Part shown: positions 22,990-35,900 of the stretch, one piece after another | Numbering within the stretch: the first letter of the stretch is position 1 | How the letters are laid out: every line of letters starts with the position of its first letter | From: Escarpia spicata | Taxonomy: Eukaryota; Annelida; Polychaeta; Sabellida; Siboglinidae | Assembly: GCA_963995525.1 (NCBI GenBank) | Contig: OZ023210.1 | Location: 2,018,775 to 2,082,774 of the forward strand | DNA length: 64,000 nt | Direction of reading: 5' to 3' | Made by a program: the position numbers and the translations under genes | Notes under the pieces: generated by a model | Told to the model about the DNA's origin: nothing | The model's database searches: none | What the model saw: only the letters and a program-made list of their open reading frames with translations

Positions 22990-24402
22990 GGGGGGTTGAC
23001 AGAAACAAATTCAATGTTTTATCCGGAGTACCACAGGGGTCGGTTCTTAGGCCGGTGTTCTTCAACGCCTATATTGCGCCTCTAACGAATTTACTCAAAC
23101 GACACGACGTACAACACCATCTGTACACCAATGATACGCAGTGATACGTCGATTTTCACCGTTTGTGCATACAAAGGAGACTATGGGGGAAGGACATAGA
23201 GGAATGGATGGGAGCAGACGTCTGGCGAGTGGGGAGACTGGCAAACGAAAGAGCTGTCTATAGACAATTAATCCATCAAGGCTGCAACGGCTGGAAATGG
23301 ATAAGCAAACCCCAACTCAAGTGCATACAAATGCTCTCATCAGAATGGAGGCTTGCATCAGTGAAGTTAAAACGTGGCTCTATGACAACGGACTAGTTCT
23401 CAACGAGAGCAAAACGGAAGCAGTCATTATACATTCATCGAGCTTGCTCAGACCAATACTCATTGATCATGTCGACATATGCTGACAATATGTAGTGACA
23501 TCGGCCATCAAACCTTGACCTTGGTGTTGCAATCGATGCTGATTTATCGATGGCGACGCAGGTGGCAAATGTATGTCGAAGTGCTTACTACCATCTCTCG
23601 AGAATTGCTCGTGTACGAGAGGCAATGACGACTTGTGTCTGAAAATGTCTTTTCCTTGCACTAGCTTGTGACATCCAGAATTGATTATGGAAATGCGATG
23701 CTGTTTGGTATACCTGACCGTCTGCTGGCTGCTGCACCGTCTAGAGAGAGTCCAACGGTCAGCCGCTCGTGTTGTGATGCAACTTCGACGAGGTAACAGG
23801 CGATCTATCACTGCGGTCCTACAACAGCTACACTGGCTCCCACTGAGAAAGCGCATCGAGTACAAGTTACTCATGGTTGTACAAACGGCACTGTATGCAG
23901 GAACTACGCGCGATTGAGAACAATAGGCAGTTTGGAATATTATTGAAGACATTTCTGTTCTAAAACTTAACCTTTGTATTATTCATGCATATAGTTTTAA
24001 TTAATTTTTTGTCTTATTTGTCTCAGAATCACATTTTAGTATCTAATCAACTAATTTAATGTAATTTATACTTTTATTTATAATTTTTATTATTTTTTAT
24101 CCAGTATGTTTACTGTTCAGCATTTTTTTTAATCGTTTATTTTATTATTGCGTTTACCTGTAATTTTACTATGCATAGGTTTATATATATATATATATGG
24201 TTATTTATATATATATATTTATATATATATATATATGTTTATTTATATATATATATTGATATATATATAAATATATATATACTTGGATTTTGCTTCCTAA
24301 CTTTATTTATTTTTCTTATTTATTTCTCTTAAATTGTTTTTTATGCTTCTTAGCTGATTTATGATTTGTAAACACCCGTGAACGGGGGGTCATTAGTCCA
24401 CT
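22990..24402 (+). mobile_element. CR1/L2-like LINE, RT remnant plus full 3' UTR
   Basis: The plus strand shows RT motif FNVLSGVPQGSVLRPVFFNA then HHLYTNDTQ-YVDFHR, a degenerate YADD box. A foreign stretch (about 23163-23280) follows, then MEACISEVKTWLYDNGLVLN with ESKTEAVIIHSS, QVANVCRSAYYHLSRIARV, and the tail RRGNRRSITAVLQQLHWLPL. The 3' UTR at 24027-24402 is shared with 5157-5511. Multiple stops and frame changes make it a dead copy. Confidence 0.8.
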
Positions 24403-26450
24403 CTAAATGATGAGCAGAACAAATTGCACTACCAATACAAATTAAAACATGTTACATCAATCTGAGATATACCTCTTGTTATAACTTTCATGTAATGTTG
24501 TATTTTAAATATTGTATTACTTTATAGGCAATACAATTATTATTATTATTTATCATTTTTATGCAGCCATTATTTTACGAAAGAAAAATAACCCTTCCGT
24601 ATTACGTACTAACACCAGTTTTAAAGACCTATAAAATTGTATTTATACTGCCTACGGAAACAGCAGGTGGATTTATGGTGCAGACAGAAATACAGTTTTA
24701 TTATTCAACTTTTTATCGGTTTCCGTAAGTTTATATTAGCTAACATTGCCATTAAAACTAAGTTTAACATTTGCAACAAGATATACATAACACAACAGGA
24801 ACATGACAGTACCATTTGTGAGATGTGCTATCATTCAGTGCAAGTTTTAGGTTTGAGAAAAAATTACAATACAGCGTTGCAACAGAATTTCGAAACGATA
24901 GCACACGAATAAAATTGCCAGAGACCAGTGAGGCTGCAGCGTCAATGGGCGCTTATTACAAGTTGCTAAAGTTGCAAATAAATATGTCTTATTCCCGAAA
25001 TGTTCCGTTTGTTGACATCCTTACCAGAGCGTGTCTTTCTCTATTAATGAGCTACTGTTACACCTTTCAACTGAATACAAACAACGTTTATTTGTGTTAG
25101 ATAATGTTAATTATTTCACAATTAAGACAACTTTTTAACAATTTGTTTGTACAGATCGATGACATAACTAAATTAGTAATTTAGAATATTGATTCTTCAC
25201 ACGAAGATTTGTAAAAAAAACAATATATATATATATACATATATAATTTATATATATATATATATTAATGTATTTTAAGTGGGTAAGCCTACACACGCAC
25301 ACACTCACACATAATAATAATAATAATAATAACCTGCTAATTGTATAATGTCGTGTATCCGAATAAAAAAACCTGTCTATATTAAAATGCATCATTGGTA
25401 AAGCATAATTAATCACTCTCATAACAATTTAAGAATGAATAAAATATAATATGTAAAATAAAACATACTTTTACATATTATAATAATTAAAATAAAATAT
25501 ACTTTTGTAAAGAAATAACTTACGTTAAGTGAAATGAAGTATCGGACAAATAAGTATAATTTTATACAGCTTTACTGACTCAAGTGCATAATTAACTAGT
25601 ATAATATAATGCTTTTGTTTATACAGCAGCATAGCCATCAATGTTCAGAGTGCTGTACATAAAACTAATTGATAACAAACACAGTTAGAGTCACTGTTTT
25701 AAAATAAATAATGTTTTTTTAAAATAAATAATACAAATACATAATTAAAATGCAAAAGCATCACGTCAGTGAGTGACAGCTAGTATGTATTGTATAAGTA
25801 TCAGGCATAATTATTGAAAATACAAAATGCCAAACTTTTCTGCCATTTTCAAGCAAACTTCGCTCGAAGAAAGGCCGCGATATTGCAGTCGCTGTAGTAA
25901 GTATTCGTGTATCTTTCTACATTTGCAGGATACAGTTTCGTATCAGCGTTGTCATTTTCTAATGCCATATCTTTTGGAAAAGGCGCGGTCCCGTTATTTT
26001 TACTGTTGTACGACGCATCTAAAAATAGAACATTTGCAGATGCGACGCGTTACAGCCTCAATATGCTGCCGAGTGCTATATACTTGTAATCACATTTCAC
26101 TAGAATGCTTTATATAATCATAATAATAAACTGCACAAGTAATGAAGTTGTTTTTATATAGGTAACTACATTGGTTAAATCAAATACAAAGCCCGATCGA
26201 AATTTCCAAACTTTCTCAGCCTCAGCTTAATTTCCTTAATTTAAACGAATTAAGCCTTCAAATTCTTGCTTTTTGATCGAGATGAGAGATATGGATGGCT
26301 GATTCGATTTTGTTTGTGACTGTTTCAAGATTACCTGTGTTTCATACCTAATGTGCCATTCTAACATAATTTTGTATGTTTGCCGATAATTCTCTACTAG
26401 TTATTTTAGCGTAAAATTAAGAAGGCAGTCTACTCTGATTCCTCCGGGGC
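24403..26450. other. AT-rich stretch with no recognised gene
   Basis: Very AT-rich, with (TA)n at about 25220-25265 and (ATA)n near 25310-25330. Short ORFs near 24637-25100 and 25827-26117 resemble nothing I know and have no splice support. Confidence 0.5.
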
Positions 26451-26763
26451 TGTATCAAAAACACTGCACGTGTGTCAAACCACGTGGTTAATCCGTAGTA
26501 CGCGCGTGCGACGAGCTGTTTATTTCCAGAGAGAACCGTAAGCCAACTAGACAGTGTAACTTATAGTTTCGTAAGCATGATTTATCTTCCATGGATTTCA
26601 TGTTTATATGGATTCTACATTATATAATTGCATATAATATGTGATATATTTGGTATCTCTGTGTATGATATAATACGAATGAAAATATCGATGTTGTTTA
26701 CGGGCTACTTCAACTAATTTCAAATATCCTATCGGTTCTCCAGAGCAAGGCAAAACAGGCAAA
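26451..26763 (+). promoter_or_regulatory. Presumed CCDC6 promoter and 5' UTR
   Basis: Sequence immediately upstream of the CCDC6 start codon. A CpG-containing patch (CGCGCGTGCGACGAG near 26501) stands out from AT-rich surroundings. No TATA box or mapped start site can be claimed. Confidence 0.3.
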
Positions 26764-26985
26764 ATGGCGGATAGCGCAAGCGAGTTAGAGAGCGACACAA
26801 GTTCGGTTGATGGAGGCCCAACGACGAAAATGATGTCGCCAGGCCACATTGAACAGTTGAATAAGAGAATTGAGTCACTGCAGCAGGAGAACAGAGTTTT
26901 GAGAATGGAATTAGATACGTATAAATTGAGATGCAAGACGTTACAAGAGGATAACCGCCAACTTCGTCAAGTTAGCGTGACGATT
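26764..26985 (+). CDS. CCDC6: CCDC6 exon 1
   Basis: 74 codons from ATG, ending SVTI in phase 0 with donor GTAAGT. Contains an acidic Ser-rich N-terminus and the first heptads ([19 protein letters not shown]). Confidence 0.95.
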
Positions 26986-29900
26986 GTAAGTTGCCCTGTC
27001 ACTGCCAGCCATGCCCATGGGCACGGTGTTTTTGCCGCTACTCCCCGCTAGCACTTGAATCTTGGTCACTCACCATCTCTGACTCTGTCACTTTCAACTG
27101 AACTTGCCACACGTGCAGTTGAAATTACTGAAATGATGACGTCTTTCACAATGTGACATAAGTCTTGTGTCACTTTGTGATTTGTCAGTGACACCGTCAC
27201 TATTTCTATTATCACTTTGCAAAACATAAGTAAATTACAAGTAATTAACCCGGGCATGGTAATATTAATTACAAATGCCTATTATTTAACCCTTTGTGTC
27301 GCGTCAATGTCAGTGTTGAAATTGTGATCGCCAGCATATTGACACCTGAAACAACCAACTGTCGACCATTAAAACAATTGACAGAGTGTTAAAATATGTA
27401 CCCTAATAATTCATTATATAATAAAAGACATAATATTCATATAGTATGTCATTCATGGATTCACTGTTTTTAAGCAGCCACCAATCCTACATGATGGTAC
27501 CACCTATCAGTTATGCGAGTATGCATTCGTATTTGGCTGTGAACAACTGGTTCTCTGCATGAAAGTGGACCCAAATTAAAATGCAGTTAATAAAATCAAG
27601 CTGTTTATGATAGTTAAAGAGTAGTGTAATGTAACACAGTTTTTCTTTTTCGCTTCTAGATAAGGATAACACTCAATTTTATAGAACAAAATCGGGCTTG
27701 TATGTTAGTGAAACGGTCCCCAGGCATTGTGTTTGACACCGCTGTTGATGTTGCAGCAAGCTCAGGCTGAACAAGAAGAGGAGTTCATTAGTAACACTCT
27801 GTTCAAGAAGATACAGACACTGAAGAAAGAAAAGGAAGTACTTGCTATGAACTATGAGCAGGAAGAGGAGTTCCTCACCAATGACTTGTCGAGGAAACTT
27901 ATGCAGGTACAGTTAACTCCTTATGCAACTCACAATGATATTTACAAAGTGTTGTGCAATTTACTTGATGCAGAACTGCTATGTTTAATAATTCTTCCAT
28001 CGATTATATATATATATATAAGCACTAATAGTAACCACGGTTCATTCAACAAACATTTTAGTTGAAAATAAATTATTTGTTGCGATAATTTTATAGATTG
28101 ACTTGTCCAACATTCTCATTTTGGAGGTAGAAATTCGTAAAATATACAAAAAGGTTTAAGGCTGATTTATTTTGTAGTACACCTACAAAATTACACAATT
28201 GTTGCCACCATCTTTGACAATAGGTGATAGCAATTTGTATATTGACCTGTAACCAGGCCTGGGGTCAATTACTATTATATTTTAAGTAATTACTATTAAA
28301 TTTTTCATCGGAACATCTTATGGTATAATGCATGTATGCAGCGTTCGAAATAGCACTTGTCCGTTTGTCCGGGACAAGTGATTTTTGGCCCGGACAAGTA
28401 AAATGACTCTACATGGTTATCCGGTGGACAAATGAAAATTTACAGTAAATAGTGACGCGTGCAACATTGCAACATTTTTATTTGAGGAAATTCAAACGTA
28501 AATGAAGTTTGCTAGCAATCGCGCACGCTGCAATTTTGTTGGTGTGTCGGCGTCTTGTCGTTCCGCCGCCAGTGTTTTGTACGTCAGTGTTCGACCGAGT
28601 TTAGTGCCTGCGTTAACAGGGTCATACGCTGAGTGCACCGACCTAGCTCTGTCATACGTGTAGGACAGACTCCGCATCAGCCATCATTGTTCGAGGCTAT
28701 ATTACAATCGTAAATCGTTCAGTTTGGCCGACGAACAACTTGCTTCCACTCACGGATCATATTTGATGAACTTTGGAAATAGTAGACTTAGTATCGCTAC
28801 CTGTTATTTGAATAAGTATATACAAAGTTTTACCCATTATTACGCCTAATCCACGTGGACTCGGCAGTCTTCCAAGACCAAGTCATCGAACTGTCGTTAG
28901 CGGTTCCAGATCGGTAACAATTTTCAATACTTGTAACTGGCTCTCCGGTAAATCTATAGTGCTGGTTGATAAACGGAATATTAATGACATTTCATAAATG
29001 TTGTTGTATTTAGGTAACATTTATATTAACCATAAATTGCGAGTTTTTGAAACCGAATTGTGCAGGACGCGCGGCCGGAGACGGTGCGCCAACCGCCGTT
29101 GACATGTCGGCTTCCGCCAACTACGTCACGACGTAACTAAATCTATCAATTATATTCCGCCTGGTAAATGTAATTCGGGCACCGTTAAAACTGTTTTATC
29201 ATCATTGAAATGGTAATATAACATTTAGGAAAATTATGCGTTTGTTTGCTGATGATCAATTGAATATTATCTTCGTTTGTAAAATACAGAACTATGTTAA
29301 TATTGAAGTTCATAGAGGTTGAACAAAATATTCTCATATTAGGTCTATATAGTTTATTATGATTTTTGACAACATCTCCTAGCTTTGTATTGGTCATGTT
29401 CCTGGTTGAGTGGCGTCTTCAATGACAAACTGATGCAACAATTTTACATCCGTGTTATATGTTATATATATATATACCATATTAAACATAAACAGTTTTT
29501 GCAACATTATAAAACGAAAATAGCAAGGAAAACAATTGTCTAATTCCTATTATCGTAATAATTATTTTTTATTAATAAAAGCGTTAAAATCAGTATCACT
29601 AAAATATTGGTATACATCATGTAACGTGTCTACTTTTAACATTAATGGACCGGAAAATAATTGCAAATATAATTTTTGCAATTTCAAAATTTGCAGATTA
29701 AATCAAATTGTGTCATTAATCACAAGTCACTCAGATGTACATGCAACGAAACAGCAGGAACATTGTGTTGTTGTCATAAAAATAAGAGAGACTTTTTACG
29801 TTTTTTCCGAAGCTTCGATTCCCCTTGACAACCACTCGGACAAGTTAAAATGTTGGCGGACAAGTAGATTTCAAAACTTACTTGTCCGGCAGACAAGTAA

Positions 29901-32900
29901 ATATTCTGGCTTATTTCTATCGCTGGTATGCATAAATGCAATAAGTACAATTGTTTGATTCTCAGTCTCAAGAAGTTAAATAAGACAGGTGAATACAAAA
30001 TCTAACTTGCCATTTATTGATACCCATGCCCAAAGTATTTGAAATAATATTTGAAAATATCAAGTACTTCGTCATCATCATTATGGAAGTATTATAAAAT
30101 ATAAAAAAATCATAAATATTTACAACAAAATTACACCATATCAGTGCTACACATAGTATCTCATCATTTTTTGTTGAATCCAAGTAATACACACATTGAA
30201 CTATGCCAGGATGCATCAAATAAAATACATGATGTTTCATTCACAGCTTGGCACTAAACACAAATTTACACTGTTTCCATATCACAAATTAGGATTGCAA
30301 AATTAGGCTTGCAAAATCAGCCTTCTGCGACGAGACATGTGCACTTACAAATAAACAGTTGCTACATCAAGGGTACTTTTATGTATAATATATCTACCAA
30401 GTATAATGTATCATTTGATGTGAAATGGTTGCCAGTGTTGGCAGCAATTATTGTAAACAATGTACATGAAATCTTCATGCTAAAAGGTTTGCCAACTCGT
30501 GAACTTACCCATCTACATATTCAGCAAATTTCAGATATGTAACTTGTAAATTTCTCATTTTACACATGAAAACAATAACATATAATGGGTGCGATTTGCT
30601 GTTTGCATAATAGGGCATTAGAGACACAATTAATTTTTATATGTACATAAATGCTTAGCCATTGGTTACAATTTTAGCCAATTCTGAGACTCCAACCTTT
30701 TGACAATTGGTTGATTTGACATGGAATGACCATCGACCGGGTCTGACCCTTATGAATTTCAGGTGTTGTTTGAAGGTCTACAGGGAATGAAAGCAGTAAC
30801 CTCGGATGTGCTGCCATGTAGTCAAGTGTGAACCATGAACAATTCTCCCCTTCCCAAATTAGGTATTTTGCTATACAGGGTCCTGCCTTTTAGTTGATAA
30901 CATTACAAATGCTTGTTTTAGTTGCGTCAAGAAAAAGTGGAATTGGAGCAGACACTTGAAAAAGAACAGGAGTACCAGGTGAACCGGCTAATGCGTAAGA
31001 TAGAAAGACTCGAGTCAGAAACGGTCTCCAAGCAGAACACTCTCGAACAGGTACAGTGGCTGCATTGAGCAGACATTCAGGAACAGTAATAAATGCTAAA
31101 AAAAAATATTCTTTTATGATGTACTTTCCTAACCTGCCCAGAGTACTTTATGTAAAGTGTGTTAAAATAACAGATTTAGAAATATACACTTGTAAATTGG
31201 ACATTAATGAAATGTGGTGCCGGGGCATGTTGTAGCTGCTGCCGGGGCATGTTGTTGTTGTAGTTGATGCCGGGGCGTTGTTGTTGTAGCTGACACCAGG
31301 TAATAGTGTCATAGCTGACCTTGGGGCATGTTGTCATAGATGACACCGAGGCTTGTCGTAGCTGACACTGGGGCATGTTGTAGCTGATTCCAAGGCATGT
31401 TGTAGCTGACACTGTGGCATGTTGTAGCTGACTCTAGGGCATGTTGTTGTAGCTTGACACCGGGGGCATGTTGTAGCTGACACCGTGGCATGTTGTTGAC
31501 ACAGGAGCATGTTGTTGTAGCTGACACCAGGGCATGTTGTTGTAACAGACACCAGGGCATGTTATAGCTGACTCTGGGGCATGTTGTTATAGGTGACACC
31601 AAGGCATGTTGTTGTAGGTGACACCAAGGCATGTTGTTGTAGCTGACACCGTGGCATGTTGTTGTAGCTGACACCGTGGCATGTTGTTGTAGCTGACACC
31701 GTGGCATGTTGTTGTAGCTGACACCGTGGCATGTTGTTGTAGCTGACACCGTGGCATGTTGTTGTAGCTGACACTGTGGCATGTTGTTGTAGCTGACACC
31801 GTGGCATGTTGTTGTAGCTGACACCATGGCATGTTGTTGTAGCTGACACCATGGCATGTTGTTGTAGCTGACACAGACGCATGTTGTTGCAGCTGACATG
31901 AGGAATGTTGTTGTAGCTGACACCGTGGCATGTTGTTGTAGCTGACTCCCAGACATGTTGTAGTTGAGGCGAGAGAAGGTGGAGCTGGAGAACTCTCTGG
32001 AACAGGAGCAGGAGTCGCTGGTCAACAGGCTTTGGAAGAGAATGGACAAGTTGGAATCTGAGAAGAGGTACGTGTGTCCGTGCGTGCTTGCGTGCATGCA
32101 TGTTCTCAGTCTATACACAGACCTGTGTCCCTTCGACTTATCCATTCTGCTCTGTTTATGTTTCATTCTCTTTTGAATTGATGCTGTGTCAACAATCAAC
32201 TAAGTACGTCAGTAGGTGCACAGGTAGTGGAGTCATTTCTATTTTAAATTGGTAAGTTGGCATGATTATCATACTGCGCCTATATCATACTATGATATAG
32301 GCGCAGGAAGCTGTTCTTACTGTGTGTAACAAGTAACTACAGTGATTCCTATGGTGACAGGATGCTGCAGGAGAAGCTGGACCAGCCCATCTCGCAGCCT
32401 CAAGGTAGCATGACCAAGAACTTCTCTACCCTGTCAGACTACGTGCAGACACTGAAGGTGGAGGTGAAGAACCTACGCAGACAGCTCGTCGCCTCCCAGG
32501 CTCAGTGTAAGTGTCACCTTCATTCAATCACCTCCCAGGCTCAGTGTAGGTGCCGTCTTCATTCATTCACCTCCCACGATCAGTGTAAGTGCTGTCTTCA
32601 TTCATTCACCTCCCAGGCGCAGTGTAGGTGCCGTCTTCATTCATTCACATCCCACGAACAGTGTAGGTGCCATCTTCATTCATTCACCTCCCACAATCAG
32701 TGTAGGTGTCATCTTCATTCAGTCACCTCCCAGGATATGTGTAGGTGCCGTCTTCATTCAATCACCTCCCAGGATCAGTGTAGGTGCCGTCTTCTTTCAA
32801 TCACCTCCCAGGCTCAGTGTAGGCGCTGTCTTCATTTAGTCACCTCTCAGGCTCAGTGTAGGTGCTGCCTTCATTCAGTCACCTCCCAGGTTCAGTGTAG

Positions 32901-35900
32901 GTGCCGTCTTCATTCACTTCCCAGGCTCAGTGTAGGTGTTGTCTTCATTCGGTCACCTCCCAGATGCAGTGTAGGTGCCGTCTTCATTCAATCACCTCCC
33001 AGGCTCGGTGCAGGTACCACCTTCATTCATTCATATCCCAGGCTAGGTGTAGGTGCCACCTTCATTCAGGTGCCATCTTCAATCATTCATTCACCTTACA
33101 GCCTCATTGTAGATGCCATCTTCAATCATTCATTCACCTCACAAACCCAGTGTAGGTGTCATCTTCAATCATTCATTCACCTCACAGGCTCATTGTAGGT
33201 GTCACCTTCATTCCCCTCCTAGGCTCAATGTGTATCATATCCTACACACACCACTGATGATTACAAATGTATTATTTCTCTGGAAACCCAGCAAACAATG
33301 AGCAGACCATTGTTATACATTTGTCTTGGCAAAGTTACCTTTTCTGTCAATAACAACTGCAAAACTCTGTTAATTCCTTACAAGTGTCACATTAATACGT
33401 TTTTGGTATCAGAGTAGGTATACAAAAAAGTATTTCCTCAACTAATAATCTTGCCTTCTGAATAAAATATTAGTTACAAAAAAAGATTGTCTGGCTTTCT
33501 GTAGATGCAAGGTATAATTTAGAAGAAGGACCCACTGCATTGGTTTCATGTTGCAGACGCTGAGAAGATGGCGCACTATGCAGAGGACGAGAAACATATC
33601 CGGGAGGAGAACCTGAGACTACAGAGGAAGCTGCAGATGGAGATAGAGCGGCGAGAGGCACTGTGTAGACACCTGTCTGAGAGCGAGTCTAGTCTCGAGA
33701 TGGACGACGAGAGGTGGGTTCTTATTGGATCTGAGAGCGAGTCTAGTCGAGAGGTGGGTTCTTATTGGGTCTGAGAGCGAGTCTAGTTGAGAGGTGGGTT
33801 CTTATTGGATCTGAGAGCGAGTCTAGTCGAGAGGTGGGTTCTTATTGGGTCTGAGAGCAAGTCTAGTCTCAAGATGAGAGGTGGGTTCTTATTGGGTCTG
33901 AGAGCGAGTCTAGTCGAGAGGTGGGTTCTTATTGGGTCTGAGAGCGAGTCTAGTCGAGAGGTGGGTTCTTATTGGGTCTGAGAGCAAGTCTAGTCTCAAG
34001 ATGAGAGATGGGTTCTTATTGGGTCTGAGAGCGAGTCTAGTCGAGAGGTGGGTTCTTATTGGGTCTGAGAGCAAGTCTAGTCTCAAGATGAGAGGTGGGT
34101 TCTTATTGGGTCTGAGAGCAAGTCTAGTCTCAAGATGAGAGATGGGTTCTTATTGGGTCTGAGAGCGAGTCTAGTCGAGAGGTGGGTTCTTATTGGGTCT
34201 GAGAGCAAGTCTAGTCTCAAGATGAGAGGTGGGTTCTTATTGGGTCTGAGAGCGAGTCTAGTCGAGAGGTGGGTTCTTATTGGGTCTGAGAGCGAGTCTA
34301 GTTGAGAGGTGGGTTCTTATTGGGTCTGAGAGCAAGTCTAGTCTCAAGATGAGAGATGGGTTCTTATTGGGTCTGTGAGTGCCACTGGCCTGTTTCTGCT
34401 GTGTTAATCAATGGTCGCTGTCATTTCTTATGCCAAAGATAGAGTTTGCCACAAAAGGTGCTTATAGACGAAGAATTGTATAATGTTTGCTATGCAAATC
34501 GAATTCACACACAAGAAGATCCATGTATTTATAAAGAAATAACCTTTTTCAACCATTCTTTGTTTGTGCCACACAGTTCGAAGTTTAAAGCAAAATGTGA
34601 ACAAATATAGAAATGTGTGTTTACTAGTGAGCACTCTTCTTTCAGTCATAATAATATCATTTTATGTAGTGTCATATCCATTATAGTTCACAGTGCTTGA
34701 TCAGTTTTTTAAATAGTGTGTTTTTGGTGGAAAAAAACTTCTAATGTGACAGATTAATTTATTTGTAACATTTTGAGATCATGTGACTGATAATAAAATG
34801 AATGATGACAAAGGTTGATACAGTAGCAGCATGACGTCTCAATGCTGTATGTGTCTTTGCCGTCAGACTATTCAATGAAATGACGAAACATCAAGAGCAG
34901 ATGGCCGTGGGGGGTCAGGAGGCATCCATAGGGGGCGCTATCGCAGGCATGCGGGCAGGACACCCCCGCAAGACCTCAAGTCCCATCCCCATGGCCGTGT
35001 CAGAGAAGACAAGACCCATCTCGCCAGGTATGGAGGTCCTCGTTCCTGTCTCCTGGTATTGTGGCTTTTTACATGTGATACACCCTGGGTACTCTTTGTT
35101 ACAGTCCTCTCTCACGGTAATGTTGTGTTCGTAAATGATATATAATAATAAAATATGTTTCTGTAGTGATATAGCCATATGGTGCTGCATGGGGCTTTAC
35201 AATATTTTAAGTATTAAGAATAATTAATATGTATACACGAACACAGCTAAAACAACATAAAATTAATTATAATAGATTAAAAAATAAGAATTGCATGACA
35301 TATTCTAAACAGTCTATGACATATTCCTGTGATAATAGGTAGTCAGCTGTCTTTGAACATTATTGCTGCGGTATCGAACCTTGGGCAAGTTAGTTCACTC
35401 TACGTTGCTCCAATTCACTCGGTTGTATAAATGAATACCTGGCTATAGACATTGGTGGATGTTTGTGTGTGAATAGTCTGCGCATTAATTGCAGCATGGC
35501 TGAATGCTTCCCAGAGAAGTTGAGATGGTGTTGAATTGAACAGGTCTGCCCGGGAGTAAAGTGTAAAGCGCTTTGAACAGTGCAAAGGACTGAATACTGC
35601 GCTATATAAGAACTTATCTTTACTTTTGTTGTGTGTCTGCAGCCCAGCCGTACATGGGGTCTGCCACTGTCAGTCCACCTAGTTCGATGCGCTACAGTAC
35701 ATGTGGCATGGCCCACAACGTGTCTCCCAGCCGCATGATGGGCGCGTCACCCCCACAAGCCCTCTACACCCACACACACCCCCAGTCACACTCCGGCGAC
35801 ATGGTCAGTCTCTCTTGTCTTCAACTACACAAATGTTTCTTTATTTGTAGCTAAGTCTAGTTAAGGAGAGTCACATAACCTAAGATATTGTTTTTCGATA

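Noticed and set aside
25827..26117. 96-codon Cys-rich frame
   Set aside because: AT-rich surroundings, no similarity, and competing overlapping frames; not enough to call a gene.
31309..32199. Minus-strand Gln/Cys-rich repeat protein
   Set aside because: By-product of the 25-bp array at CCDC6 intron 3; it also overlaps exon 4 antisense.
32507..33198. Zinc-binding domain from the Cys/His-rich repeats
   Set aside because: The Cys/His spacing follows from the 39-bp junction unit; no known zinc-finger pattern is met.
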